Assembly: GCF_000407485.1 (NCBI RefSeq)
Contig: NZ_ASWD01000001.1
Location: forward strand, 1,178,001 to 1,242,000
DNA length: 64,000 nt
Source of the DNA: Enterococcus pallens ATCC BAA-351
GTDB lineage: Bacteria; Bacillota; Bacilli; Lactobacillales; Enterococcaceae
Direction of reading: 5' to 3'
The notes beneath the pieces were generated by a model that saw nothing but the letters and a program-made list of their open reading frames with translations, did not search any database and was not told where the DNA came from. Shown here piece after piece: positions 27,101 through 34,226 of this stretch; position 1 is the stretch's first letter; every line of letters begins with the position of its first letter. The position numbers and the translations under genes are program-made.

Positions 27101-28195
27101 ATGAAAAAAGAAAATAAATTCTTTAAAGACGTTCAAAAAGCCTTTAACACTGGGGTTTCCTTCATGCTGCCGTCAGTAGTAGTCGGAGGTATTTTCTTAG
27201 CGGTGGCGTTGGCAACTGGAACGGCTACTGATGCTGGCATGGAAATCACCAGTCCCTTTATGCAAAATCTGAACGATTTGGGTGCCGCTGGTTTTGCCAT
27301 GATGATTCCGCTATTATCTGGCTACATTGCTAATTCATTAGCGGGTAAACCTGGCTTGGTACCCGGAATGATTCTAGGCTTTGTCGCCAATAACCCAATT
27401 GGAGAAGGACAGGTTAAAACAGGATTCTTGGGCGCTATGATTATGGGTGTGGCAGCCGGTTACTTTGTCCGTTGGTGCAAAACCTGGAAGGTGCCCGCAA
27501 CCATTCGCACTATTATGCCGATTCTAATCGTGCCAGTTGTCTCTACCTTTGTTTTAGGCATGTTCTACATTTATGTTATCTCCATTCCGATTGGCGCAGC
27601 AATGGATTGGCTGGTTCAGGTGCTTGGTCAAATGCAAGGCGGCAGTGCTATCCTGCTGGGACTGATTATTGGTGCCATGACCGCTATCGACATGGGAGGC
27701 CCTATCAACAAAACAGCCACTGCATTTACTTTAGCATTAATGGCTGAAGGCGTGTATGGACCAAACGGCGCTCACCGGATTGCTTGCGCGATTCCACCCT
27801 TGGCGTTAGCCATGTCCACCTTTATCGATCGCAAAAAATATACGGCGGAAGATCGCGACTTGGGGATTTCAGCGTTCTTCATGTCCTTAATCGGAATCAC
27901 GGAAGGAGCCATTCCCTTTGCCGCTAAAGATATTAAGCGGGTGTTGCCAGCAATCATTATCGGTAGTGCAGTCGGTGGCGCACTTGGAATGGCTACCGGG
28001 GTGGAAGCCTTAGTTCCTCATGGCGGCTTCATAATTCTGCCAGTGGTGAACGGTAAAGTCTGGTACGCGATTGCCATCGTTGCTGGAGCCGCTGTTTCCG
28101 CAGCCATTCTGCACTTCACTAAACCAAGTCTAGTGGAGGAAAAGACTGAGGCGAAAAAAGAAAAGACCAACGAGCAAGTCGAAGTAGCTAAATAG
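27101..28195 (+). CDS. PTS fructose-family IIC
   Basis: 364 residues, about nine to ten membrane helices, with the family sequence GVSFMLPSVVVGGIFLAV near the N-terminus, the MTAIDMGGPINKTA loop near 205 and SLIGITEGAIPFA near 265. It is the transport domain for a ketose-like sugar. No 1-phosphofructokinase gene lies in the operon, so the substrate may not be fructose. The co-regulated gatZ-like gene at 30986 hints at tagatose or another ketohexose; this is inference. Confidence 0.93.
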   Translation: MKKENKFFKDVQKAFNTGVSFMLPSVVVGGIFLAVALATGTATDAGMEITSPFMQNLNDLGAAGFAMMIPLLSGYIANSLAGKPGLVPGMILGFVANNPIGEGQVKTGFLGAMIMGVAAGYFVRWCKTWKVPATIRTIMPILIVPVVSTFVLGMFYIYVISIPIGAAMDWLVQVLGQMQGGSAILLGLIIGAMTAIDMGGPINKTATAFTLALMAEGVYGPNGAHRIACAIPPLALAMSTFIDRKKYTAEDRDLGISAFFMSLIGITEGAIPFAAKDIKRVLPAIIIGSAVGGALGMATGVEALVPHGGFIILPVVNGKVWYAIAIVAGAAVSAAILHFTKPSLVEEKTEAKKEKTNEQVEVAK

Positions 28196-28208
28196 ACACA
28201 AGGATTGG

Positions 28209-28237
28209 ACCGGTTCTCTTTTTAGGGAATCGGTTCT
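28209..28237. terminator. Weak terminator after the fructose-type PTS operon
   Basis: An 8-bp stem with one G-T pair (28209-28216 with 28227-28234) and a short T-rich tail. Confidence 0.4.
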
Positions 28238-28380
28238 TACAGGTAACGGTACGTAAATGAGTAGTCGAAGACAGCTATTTCCGTTTTTTACCCCTTTTGT
28301 TAATCTGATTGATCAGTCCTTGCCTGCCGTATGTAGTTCGCTGCTTTTGCTCCAGCAGTTGTTTGAAGCGCTCTTTGGTG

Positions 28381-29358
28381 CTAAGTGGTTTTTGGGGGGG
28401 ACGGATTTTCTGCCTGCTGTTCTTTGCCAGCCTGGACCTGTTCTTGCTGCATTTCCAGCTGCACCTCCCTTAATGATTTGTCTTCCAGGATGGCCTTCAT
28501 AGCCAGATTAGGAAGTTCCTCCTCCGGTACAGTGGACCGATCAAAGTCTTTCAAAAGAAACTCTCGCTTGGCTTGAATTTCTTGTTCTTTTTGTGCTTCC
28601 TCAGCAGAAGCTGTCTCTGGATGTTGATCTGCTGTGCGTTCTTCATTCAAAATTTCTTCGCTTTCAACGGTTTCGATTTCTTTAGTATTCACTGGCAGCA
28701 ATTTACCAGGATGGGCTTGTAATGTAGCCAGCTCTTCTTCAGTTCTGCTGTCAAAGCCTGATTTATAGACTAAGAAATCAGCATAAATCGGCTCAACAAA
28801 ACGACGTACGCCATCCTTTTCAAAAATATCTAAGGTTCCTAAGATTGACAGCAGGGCATAATGCTGCTCTTTTGTGATCGATGGATTCACATTGCTTAGA
28901 TTCCAGCTGTGTCTTTTGCCATTGGCATCCTTGAAGAAGGAAATCATATTGGTTTTCGTATTGGTGGGCTGTTCTCCAGAATTCAATAACGGACGCAGGT
29001 TCTCTATATATAATCGGGTACTTTCAGTTAACTGGGTAAATTCTTCTTGACTGCTGAATAGTCGGTTAATGATTACTTGCCATTCGGCATCATTAAAATA
29101 ATCGCGGAAATAGATGCAGGAAAGAGGGATAGCACGAACATCATCATTTTCGAGAAACAGGGAACGAATTAAGTCCTTAGCGATGAAGGAAAAATTAGAC
29201 GCACTTAACCCATTGCGTACTAATAGCGCAATCGCCCAATAGATAACGTGAATAGCATCTTGAGTCTCTTTAAAATAGTTGTTAAAACGTTTTTCTAAAG
29301 TGTCCCTTCTTTTGATTGTAAATACTTGTCTTTGCCCTAATTTTTCCACTTTTTCCAT
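28381..29358 (-). CDS. Uncharacterised protein, member 3 of the local paralog family, with frameshifted C-terminus
   Basis: 325 residues. Its first 215 or so align with the two paralogs at 22279-23677 (GQRQVF, LEKRFNNYFKETQD, FSFIAKDLIRSLFL, YFRDYF, LLNSGE, EKDGVRRFV). A long charged extension rich in Glu and Gln follows, likely coiled coil (about 230-320). GGGAG lies nine bases before ATG 29358. The frame ends at 28381 just after a run of seven C residues (G7 at 28394-28400). In the next frame the sequence goes on as KPLSTKERFKQLLEQKQ and on to a basic end, GKKRK, stopping at 28275. So the natural C-terminus is probably 35 residues longer, and an indel in the tract removes it. Function unknown. 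Confidence 0.75.
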   Translation of the reverse strand: MEKVEKLGQRQVFTIKRRDTLEKRFNNYFKETQDAIHVIYWAIALLVRNGLSASNFSFIAKDLIRSLFLENDDVRAIPLSCIYFRDYFNDAEWQVIINRLFSSQEEFTQLTESTRLYIENLRPLLNSGEQPTNTKTNMISFFKDANGKRHSWNLSNVNPSITKEQHYALLSILGTLDIFEKDGVRRFVEPIYADFLVYKSGFDSRTEEELATLQAHPGKLLPVNTKEIETVESEEILNEERTADQHPETASAEEAQKEQEIQAKREFLLKDFDRSTVPEEELPNLAMKAILEDKSLREVQLEMQQEQVQAGKEQQAENPSPPKTT

Positions 29359-29404
29359 TATTTCATCTCCCATAAAAAATACCAAATGTTTTTTGTTTGA
29401 ATTT

Positions 29405-29434
29405 ATTCTAATGGAAACGGTTATCTTTTGTCAA
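29405..29434 (-). promoter_or_regulatory. Promoter of paralog 3
   Basis: Minus strand TTGACA (plus 29429-29434), 18-base spacer, TAGAAT (plus 29405-29410), 47 bases before ATG 29358. Confidence 0.75.
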
Positions 29435-30004
29435 TAGTATGTTTTATCTGGTGTTTGTTGTGAAAAATAAAGTTATTATCGATGTTATTATTATAAAGAG
29501 TTAAATTGATCAAAAAAGCGGGTTTTAGAACAAGAGATCCGGATTTTATTAGCAGTTGCTCTTTGATTTTTATGAAATATTAATGAGATTTTTATAAAAA
29601 TAACTATGAATAATAGAAACGATTTTTTGGTTGTTTCAGGATTGACGCAGGGTTTATAAAAAAATGAACGGATGGAAAATCTCTTTTATCTTTTGCGTCC
29701 ATGAAGTGGAGAGCAATAAATGAATACGATAGATCTAATGGATAATATAACAGCTGATTTCATAAGTGCTTTCCATGCAGACTACATCACCGAGACGAGA
29801 ACCAGAGAAGTATCTCTCGTCAAAAGGTTAATCACAAATGATTAAATAATTTATAAAATAACAAAAAGATAGGAGAGAGCGGGATGGCTAGCTCACTTCT
29901 AAATAGACCAATGAGCACTCAGAATGCAAACTCGAATTAAATAAGGGGCAGCTTAATTTACGTACACAGGTCGTAACGACGAAGCATTTATTGTAAAATG
30001 AGAG
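29435..30004. other. Long AT-rich intergenic stretch with only tiny ORFs
   Basis: About 600 bases between paralog 3 and the HAD gene. It holds no recognisable gene or remnant. The first half is very AT-rich. Two short reading frames with possible ribosome sites occur: 29720-29845 and an 18-codon frame at 29884-29940 (AGGAGAG upstream; MASSLLNRPMSTQ start). Either could be a leader peptide or chance. Confidence 0.5.
29720..29845 (+). CDS. Possible 41-residue small protein
   Basis: ATG 29720 with GGAGAG eight bases upstream opens a 41-codon frame (MNTIDLMDNITADF start, LVKRLITND end), acidic in the first half and basic at the end. No homology is recognised, and codon use does not clearly separate it from random AT-rich sequence. 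Listed as a candidate only. Confidence 0.25.
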   Translation: MNTIDLMDNITADFISAFHADYITETRTREVSLVKRLITND

Positions 30005-30044
30005 AGTGCGAAGTAGAGGTCTGATTGCTTGCTTCACACTTTTT
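30005..30044 (+). terminator. Terminator-like hairpin just ahead of the HAD gene
   Basis: AGTGCGAAG (30005-30013) pairs with CTTCACACT (30032-30040) with one mismatch, followed by T4. It ends 19 bases before ATG 30063, so it could attenuate the gene or stop upstream transcription. Confidence 0.45.
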
Positions 30045-30062
30045 AACACAGGGGGAGAAAAA

Positions 30063-30773
30063 ATGACGACCATTATTTTTGATGTTGACGATACACTATA
30101 CGACCAGTTGACACCTTTTCAGCTGGCTTTTGAAGATGTTTTTCATGATCCGACCATTCCGATTGAGGAGCTTTTTAAGTACAGCCGCATTTACAGCGAT
30201 GAAGTCTTCCAGCAGTCCGAGGATGGTGTGATCAGCAAACTGGAGATGCAGATTTATCGCATAAAGAAAGCTCTGGAGCATTTTGATCGTCGAATTACTG
30301 ATCAAGAGGGCGCTGAGTTTCAAGCAAAATATCAAGATTATCAAAGTCAGCTGCAGTTAGATCCAGATATGGAGGAAGCGTTGGATTTATGTCTGAAGCA
30401 CGGAATTCAGCTTGGCGTCATTACCAATGGTCCAGCTGAGCATCAGCGGAAAAAGATTCAACAGCTAAAGCTGCACAAATGGGTGCCTGAGGAATACCTG
30501 TTTGTCTCTGGCGAGCTGGGAATTGCCAAACCAGATCCTCAGATTTTCCAGCAGGTGGAAGCTGTCATGCAGTTAGATAAGGCTAACACCTATTACATCG
30601 GCGACTCTTACTTCAATGACATCATTGGCGCAAAAAAAGCCGGCTGGCAGGCGATTTGGATTAACCGCCGCAACCATCCAATACTTTCTCAGGAGTATCT
30701 GCCAGATTATACCATCGACGGCAGCAGCAAAATTCAATCGCTGATTTATGACTTAATCACACCTGAAACTTAA
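30063..30773 (+). CDS. HAD-superfamily hydrolase
   Basis: 236 residues. Motif I is FDVDDTLYD with nucleophile Asp7 and Asp9, motif II is GVITNGP (about 120), motif III Lys is in GIAKPDPQIF (about 157) and motif IV is YIGDSYFNDI (about 178). An alpha-helical cap lies between motifs I and II (subfamily IA). The YjjG-like spacing suggests a nucleotidase or sugar-phosphate phosphatase. GGGGGAG precedes ATG 30063; the frame open back to 30006 covers a hairpin. It stands between the fructose-type PTS operon and gatZ but has its own terminator. Confidence 0.9.
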   Translation: MTTIIFDVDDTLYDQLTPFQLAFEDVFHDPTIPIEELFKYSRIYSDEVFQQSEDGVISKLEMQIYRIKKALEHFDRRITDQEGAEFQAKYQDYQSQLQLDPDMEEALDLCLKHGIQLGVITNGPAEHQRKKIQQLKLHKWVPEEYLFVSGELGIAKPDPQIFQQVEAVMQLDKANTYYIGDSYFNDIIGAKKAGWQAIWINRRNHPILSQEYLPDYTIDGSSKIQSLIYDLITPET

Positions 30774-30798
30774 GCCTTATGTTACTAAAAAAATTGTT

Positions 30799-30830
30799 CT
30801 CGGTTAAATCCAGCTGAGGGCTTTTTTTTT
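30799..30830 (+). terminator. Terminator after the HAD gene
   Basis: A 7-bp stem with G-T pairs (30799-30805 with 30812-30818), then a run of nine T. Confidence 0.75.
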
Positions 30831-30833
30831 GCT

Positions 30834-30929
30834 GCAACAAGTAATTTTTACCTGCAACAAGTTCTAGGTTGATGCACAGACTTGTTGCAAGGAAATGTAA
30901 TATTCACCCGCCGCAATCCAGCCTATACT
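30834..30929 (+). promoter_or_regulatory. Activator site and weak-35 promoter of gatZ-like gene
   Basis: Half-sites GCAACAAGT at 30834-30842 and 30854-30862 and ACTTGTTGCAA at 30880-30890, then TATTCA (30901-30906), 17-base spacer, TATACT (30924-30929). The 33-base distance from ACTTGTTGCAA to TATACT is the same as at 23941-23990, so both promoters probably respond to the PRD activator at 24063. Confidence 0.78.
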
Positions 30930-30985
30930 TTAGTTGTGATAAGGATCTGATATCAAAAAAGTTAGGAAATGGAGAGGGACTTAAC

Positions 30986-32263
30986 ATGGAAAAATTACCG
31001 ATTAAAGCAGTCGTAGAGGGACTATTAGATTTACAGGCTACAGGGGAAAGTGCCACACTTCTTGGCATTGGACCGATGTCAAAAAACTGTGTACAAGCAA
31101 CCTTGGAGTTATCTAAAGAAGACGATTATCCGGTCATGTTTATTGCCAGCCGAAACCAAGTGGATGCCGACGAATTAGGCGGCGGTTATGTGAATGGCTG
31201 GAACCAATTTACGTTTGCCAAAGCAGTGGAAGAAGTAGCCGCGGAAATCGATTATGACAACTTATACTATTTATGTCGCGACCACGGTGGTCCATGGCAG
31301 CGGGATAAAGAACGCAACGATCACCTGCCAACGGAAAAAGCGATGGCGCTGGGTAAACAATCTTACCTGGCAGATATTGAAGCTGGCTTTGATCTATTGA
31401 TGATTGATCCAACCAAAGATCCATTTGAAGTAGGCAAGGTTATTCCTTTAGATACTGTATTGTCTCGAACGGTGGATTTAATCGAATACTGTGAACAAGA
31501 GCGGAAAGCCCGCAATTTACCAGAAATCGGTTATGAAGTAGGAACAGAAGAAACGAACGGCGGCTTAACCTCGACTGAGACCTATGAAACCTTTATTCTG
31601 CGATTGAAAGAGGAGTTGGAAAAACGCGGATTGCCAATGCCGACCTTTATCGTTGGACAAACTGGCACTTTAACCCGTAAAACAGAGCAAGTCGGCACCT
31701 TTAATTTCAAAAATGCGTATGACTTGGCACAAATGGCCAAATCCTATGGTGTTGGCTTGAAGGAACACAATGGTGATTACTTAGATGATGTAACCTTGTT
31801 GGAGCACATTCCCTCACAAATTACGGCAACCAACGTGGCACCTCAATATGGAACGGAAGAAACACGAGCTTACTTGAATCTGGCAGCTGTTGAAGCCAAA
31901 TTAGTTGAGTACGGCCTAATTGAAGAGGCATCTAATACACACGATGTACTATTAAAGCATGCGATCGAAAGTGAACGCTGGAGAAAATGGATGGTCGGCG
32001 AACAAAAAGAACTAACCGTTGACCAAATCATGGAACAAAATGATCCGCAGCTGCAGGCTGAGATTTTGGATATCGCTGGTCACTACACCTTTAATGATGA
32101 CGAAGTTAAGACTGAAATCGAAAAAATGTACGTAAACCTGAAAGCACACAATATTGATGGTCAACGCTATGTAATCGACCACATCAAACGTCCAATTCGT
32201 GATTACGCAGAATGCTACAACTTAAGCGGTGTGACCACACGGATTAAAAATAATATGAAGTAA
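30986..32263 (+). CDS. GatZ/KbaZ-like protein (class II tagatose-bisphosphate aldolase 'non-catalytic subunit' family)
   Basis: 425 residues spanning the whole GatZ/KbaZ family fold (ASRNQVD near residue 55, LCRDHGGPWQRD near 95, IGYEVGTEETNGG near 190, PTFIVGQTGT, KEHNGDYL). GAGAGGGAC before ATG 30986 fixes the start; the frame upstream to 30869 covers the promoter. Classical GatZ assists GatY aldolase, but no gatY or tagatose-6-phosphate kinase gene is present in the window. Some family members are known to be stand-alone sugar-phosphate epimerases. With a promoter matching that of the fructose-type PTS operon, a role such as ketohexose-phosphate epimerisation (for example tagatose 6-phosphate to fructose 6-phosphate) is attractive but inferred. 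Confidence 0.88.
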   Translation: MEKLPIKAVVEGLLDLQATGESATLLGIGPMSKNCVQATLELSKEDDYPVMFIASRNQVDADELGGGYVNGWNQFTFAKAVEEVAAEIDYDNLYYLCRDHGGPWQRDKERNDHLPTEKAMALGKQSYLADIEAGFDLLMIDPTKDPFEVGKVIPLDTVLSRTVDLIEYCEQERKARNLPEIGYEVGTEETNGGLTSTETYETFILRLKEELEKRGLPMPTFIVGQTGTLTRKTEQVGTFNFKNAYDLAQMAKSYGVGLKEHNGDYLDDVTLLEHIPSQITATNVAPQYGTEETRAYLNLAAVEAKLVEYGLIEEASNTHDVLLKHAIESERWRKWMVGEQKELTVDQIMEQNDPQLQAEILDIAGHYTFNDDEVKTEIEKMYVNLKAHNIDGQRYVIDHIKRPIRDYAECYNLSGVTTRIKNNMK

Positions 32264-32273
32264 CCTAAAAAGG

Positions 32274-32310
32274 GTACTGCATCTATGACAAAATGATGCA
32301 GTACTTTTTT
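32274..32310 (+). terminator. Terminator after the gatZ-like gene
   Basis: A 10-bp stem (32274-32283 with 32295-32304, GTACTGCATC / GATGCAGTAC) and T6. Confidence 0.9.
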
Positions 32311-32389
32311 AGATAAGGAGCTAAGATCAGAACAAGCTTCCCAATTTAGGTTTAACAGCTAACTAATAACTACCCAAAAAAATCCCTTT

Positions 32390-32427
32390 ATCAGCGGCCC
32401 AAAAAATTGTGTACAAAGGGATTTTTT
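32390..32427. terminator. Bidirectional terminator upstream of the DeoR remnant
   Basis: Stem 32390-32399 with 32415-32424 (AAATCCCTTT / AAAGGGATTT) with T runs on both strands; it closes the minus-strand regulator genes. Confidence 0.75.
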
Positions 32428-32448
32428 CATGTATTAATGATTGACTAC

Positions 32449-32735
32449 TCAATCAATCAACAACAATTTCTTCTTATTGTACTCCTTGCGCACCTTCTCT
32501 GGAATATCCTCGGAAATCAGAAAGCTCAAATCATCTACCGGCCCCACGATAGCATTGCTGATGGTACCGAATTTGTCGTTAGTGATCATTCCCAGAACTT
32601 CGGTGGAGACCCGGGTCATTTGCTGTTTAATTTCGGCTTCCTGCAGGGTTGGTACGCTGGTTCCGGCATCAATGTCGATATTGTAGATGCCCATCACGTA
32701 TAAGTCGGCACGAATGTTTTGCAGGTTTTGCGTTG
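32449..32735 (-). pseudogene. Partial duplicate of the 3' end of the DeoR regulator gene at 49031
   Basis: Positions 32452-32729 match 49034-49311 without gaps and with only about half a dozen base differences. They encode the last 90 or so residues (NLQNIRADLYVMGIYNIDID to KKKLLLID) of a DeoR sensor domain. The match ends abruptly within GCAGGTTTT, after which the sequence is unrelated. An ORF continues upstream to 32796, but the added 23 residues (MCFYQGLPSSHVITF start) have no family resemblance and there is no helix-turn-helix. It is therefore a non-functional fragment, probably from recent duplication or recombination. Confidence 0.88.
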
Positions 32736-32854
32736 ACAAATTGCTTAGGAGAAAAGTGATCACGTGAGATGATGGTAGTCCTTGGTAAAAGCACATTAAA
32801 TAACAAAATTATCATATCGTTTCTAACGTGATTTTCAATATGTCCTAACCAAAA

Positions 32855-33610
32855 CTACTCATCATCCTCACAATACAAAACTTTAATACCTGCTTCAGCA
32901 TAGGCTTCGGTGTCCTTTACAGTTGTTATCATGGTATCCAGCATATTGATAGGGCCGATCACATAGGTAGATATTGTGTCTAGTTTGTCGGAAGTGGCTA
33001 AGCTGATGGTTTCCGTTGCAACTTCCGCCATCTGTTTTTTTAATAATGATTCTTCAAAGGTAGGTACTGTTAAACCAGCACTAACGTCGATATTATACAT
33101 GCCCATCAGATAATAATCTGGTCGGATTTTAGCCACCTTGTTAGCCACCTCACTCCCCATGTTCACCATATATTTATGATTTAAAGTGCCGCCTAAAACA
33201 ATGATTTCCAAGTTTTGATGCATTTCCAAAGCCATCACGACTGGAGGGCTGTTAGTAATAATGGTTGCTCGGAAAGATTTAGGTAGGGCTTTAGCAAAGG
33301 CTAGATTGCTGGTTCCTCAATCCACTAAAATAACGCTTCCCTCATGAATCAACGAAACTGCTTTTTTTGCCAATAATTTTTTTTCGTGGGTTTTGCTATT
33401 GACTCTGTATTGGAACATTGTTTCTGGTGGACCTACTTGGATAGCCCCGCTGTGAATTCGCCTGATAAGCTTTTTTTGATCCAACTCTCTTAAGTCTCGG
33501 CGAATGGTATCCTCGGAGACCTTTAATTTTGTTGCTAAATCTTTAGCTAAAACTTTTTTTTCTTCATTTACCAGCTCGACAATCCGCTGCTGCCTCTCCA
33601 CTCTGTTCAT
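32855..33610 (-). pseudogene. DeoR-family regulator with an internal stop codon
   Basis: ATG 33610 opens a DeoR helix-turn-helix (LAKDLATKLKVSEDTIRRDL, then HSGAIQVGPPE). The frame meets TGA at plus 33317-33319 exactly where the sensor domain should read D-G/S-G-T-S-N-L. After the TGA the same frame continues GTSNLAFAKALPKSF, ATIITNSPPVV and on through the whole sensor domain to 32855 (251 codons, no other lesion). A single nonsense mutation therefore splits an otherwise intact regulator; recoding or a base error are alternatives. It is divergent from the operon at 33807 and close to direct repeats that could be its operator. Confidence 0.85.
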
Positions 33611-33703
33611 TCATTTTCCTCCGTAAATGTCATAACTGTAATAAGCAACTGTACAGCTATAATTATAACAAATTCGACCTTTGATTTGGGTACACAAGCG
33701 AAG

Positions 33704-33740
33704 AAACATGCAAGATTTTACTTAAACGTGCAAAAATTTA
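33704..33740. promoter_or_regulatory. Two 17-bp direct repeats, candidate DeoR operator
   Basis: AAACATGCAAGATTTTA (33704-33720) and AAACGTGCAAAAATTTA (33724-33740) are spaced exactly 20 bases, two helical turns, and abut the plus-strand promoter. Confidence 0.6.
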
Positions 33741-33742
33741 GC

Positions 33743-33770
33743 TTGTTTACAATTTTTTAGGTGATATAAT
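33743..33770 (+). promoter_or_regulatory. Promoter of the 33807-LevR operon
   Basis: TTGTTT (33743-33748), 16-base spacer, TATAAT (33765-33770); 37 bases before ATG 33807. Confidence 0.7.
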
Positions 33771-33806
33771 GTCCGTAAAATAAAAAAGACCCTGGGAGGA
33801 CGAACA

Positions 33807-34226
33807 ATGGCCTTACTAATCTCTGAAAATACCTTTACTAATTACATGGATTCTCTCAAGCCAAATGCTTCTAAAACAGCCGGAATTTCTTTAATTTCTT
33901 TAAATATCCGTTCGCTGAATCCTATCACGAATATGATCTACTTAGCAGAAAATTTTATTTTTGCGGCTAGATACAATGAAAAAAACGGGCACTATTCTGA
34001 CGGCTTTTTCCTTAAGCAAAAGGAAATTATCAGCTTTGAACTGACTAAAGGGATTTTGTCAGATAGTTTGGTGGTGAATACAGCAATTGGTTTGAAGGAT
34101 GAAAAAACGATGCAATTGAAGATGAGCTTTCCCAAAGCTTCCGCCAGTTCTTGGCACCGTCAAAGTTTAATCCGTTTGCCGACATTTATTAAAGAAAACT
34201 GGGAGCGACCTTATGAAGAGAATTGA
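33807..34226 (+). CDS. Uncharacterised protein coupled to the LevR-type regulator
   Basis: 139 residues that I do not recognise. No membrane segment, signal peptide or metal motif is visible; the sequence alternates beta-like and charged stretches (IYLAENFIFAARYNEKNG, QKEIISFELTKGILSDSLVV) and could be a small beta domain of PH-like type, but that is guesswork. GGGAGGAC lies before ATG 33807. Its last 14 bases overlap the start of the sigma-54 activator gene, so the two are translated together, suggesting a role in the same regulatory circuit. Confidence 0.75.
   Translation: MALLISENTFTNYMDSLKPNASKTAGISLISLNIRSLNPITNMIYLAENFIFAARYNEKNGHYSDGFFLKQKEIISFELTKGILSDSLVVNTAIGLKDEKTMQLKMSFPKASASSWHRQSLIRLPTFIKENWERPYEEN

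Noticed and set aside
28257-28576. Plus-strand frames opposite the end of paralog 3
   Set aside because: They are antisense to the minus-strand coding sequence and its frameshifted extension, have no ribosome site and show no family resemblance.
30834-30890. CRISPR-like or mobile-element repeats formed by the GCAACAAGT boxes
   Set aside because: Only nine- to eleven-base half-sites arranged as an operator; no regular spacers, no cas genes, no transposase in the window.
32407-32703. Plus-strand frames opposite the DeoR fragment
   Set aside because: The same frames recur opposite the homologous DeoR gene at 49059-49268, showing that they are only shadows of the conserved minus-strand coding.
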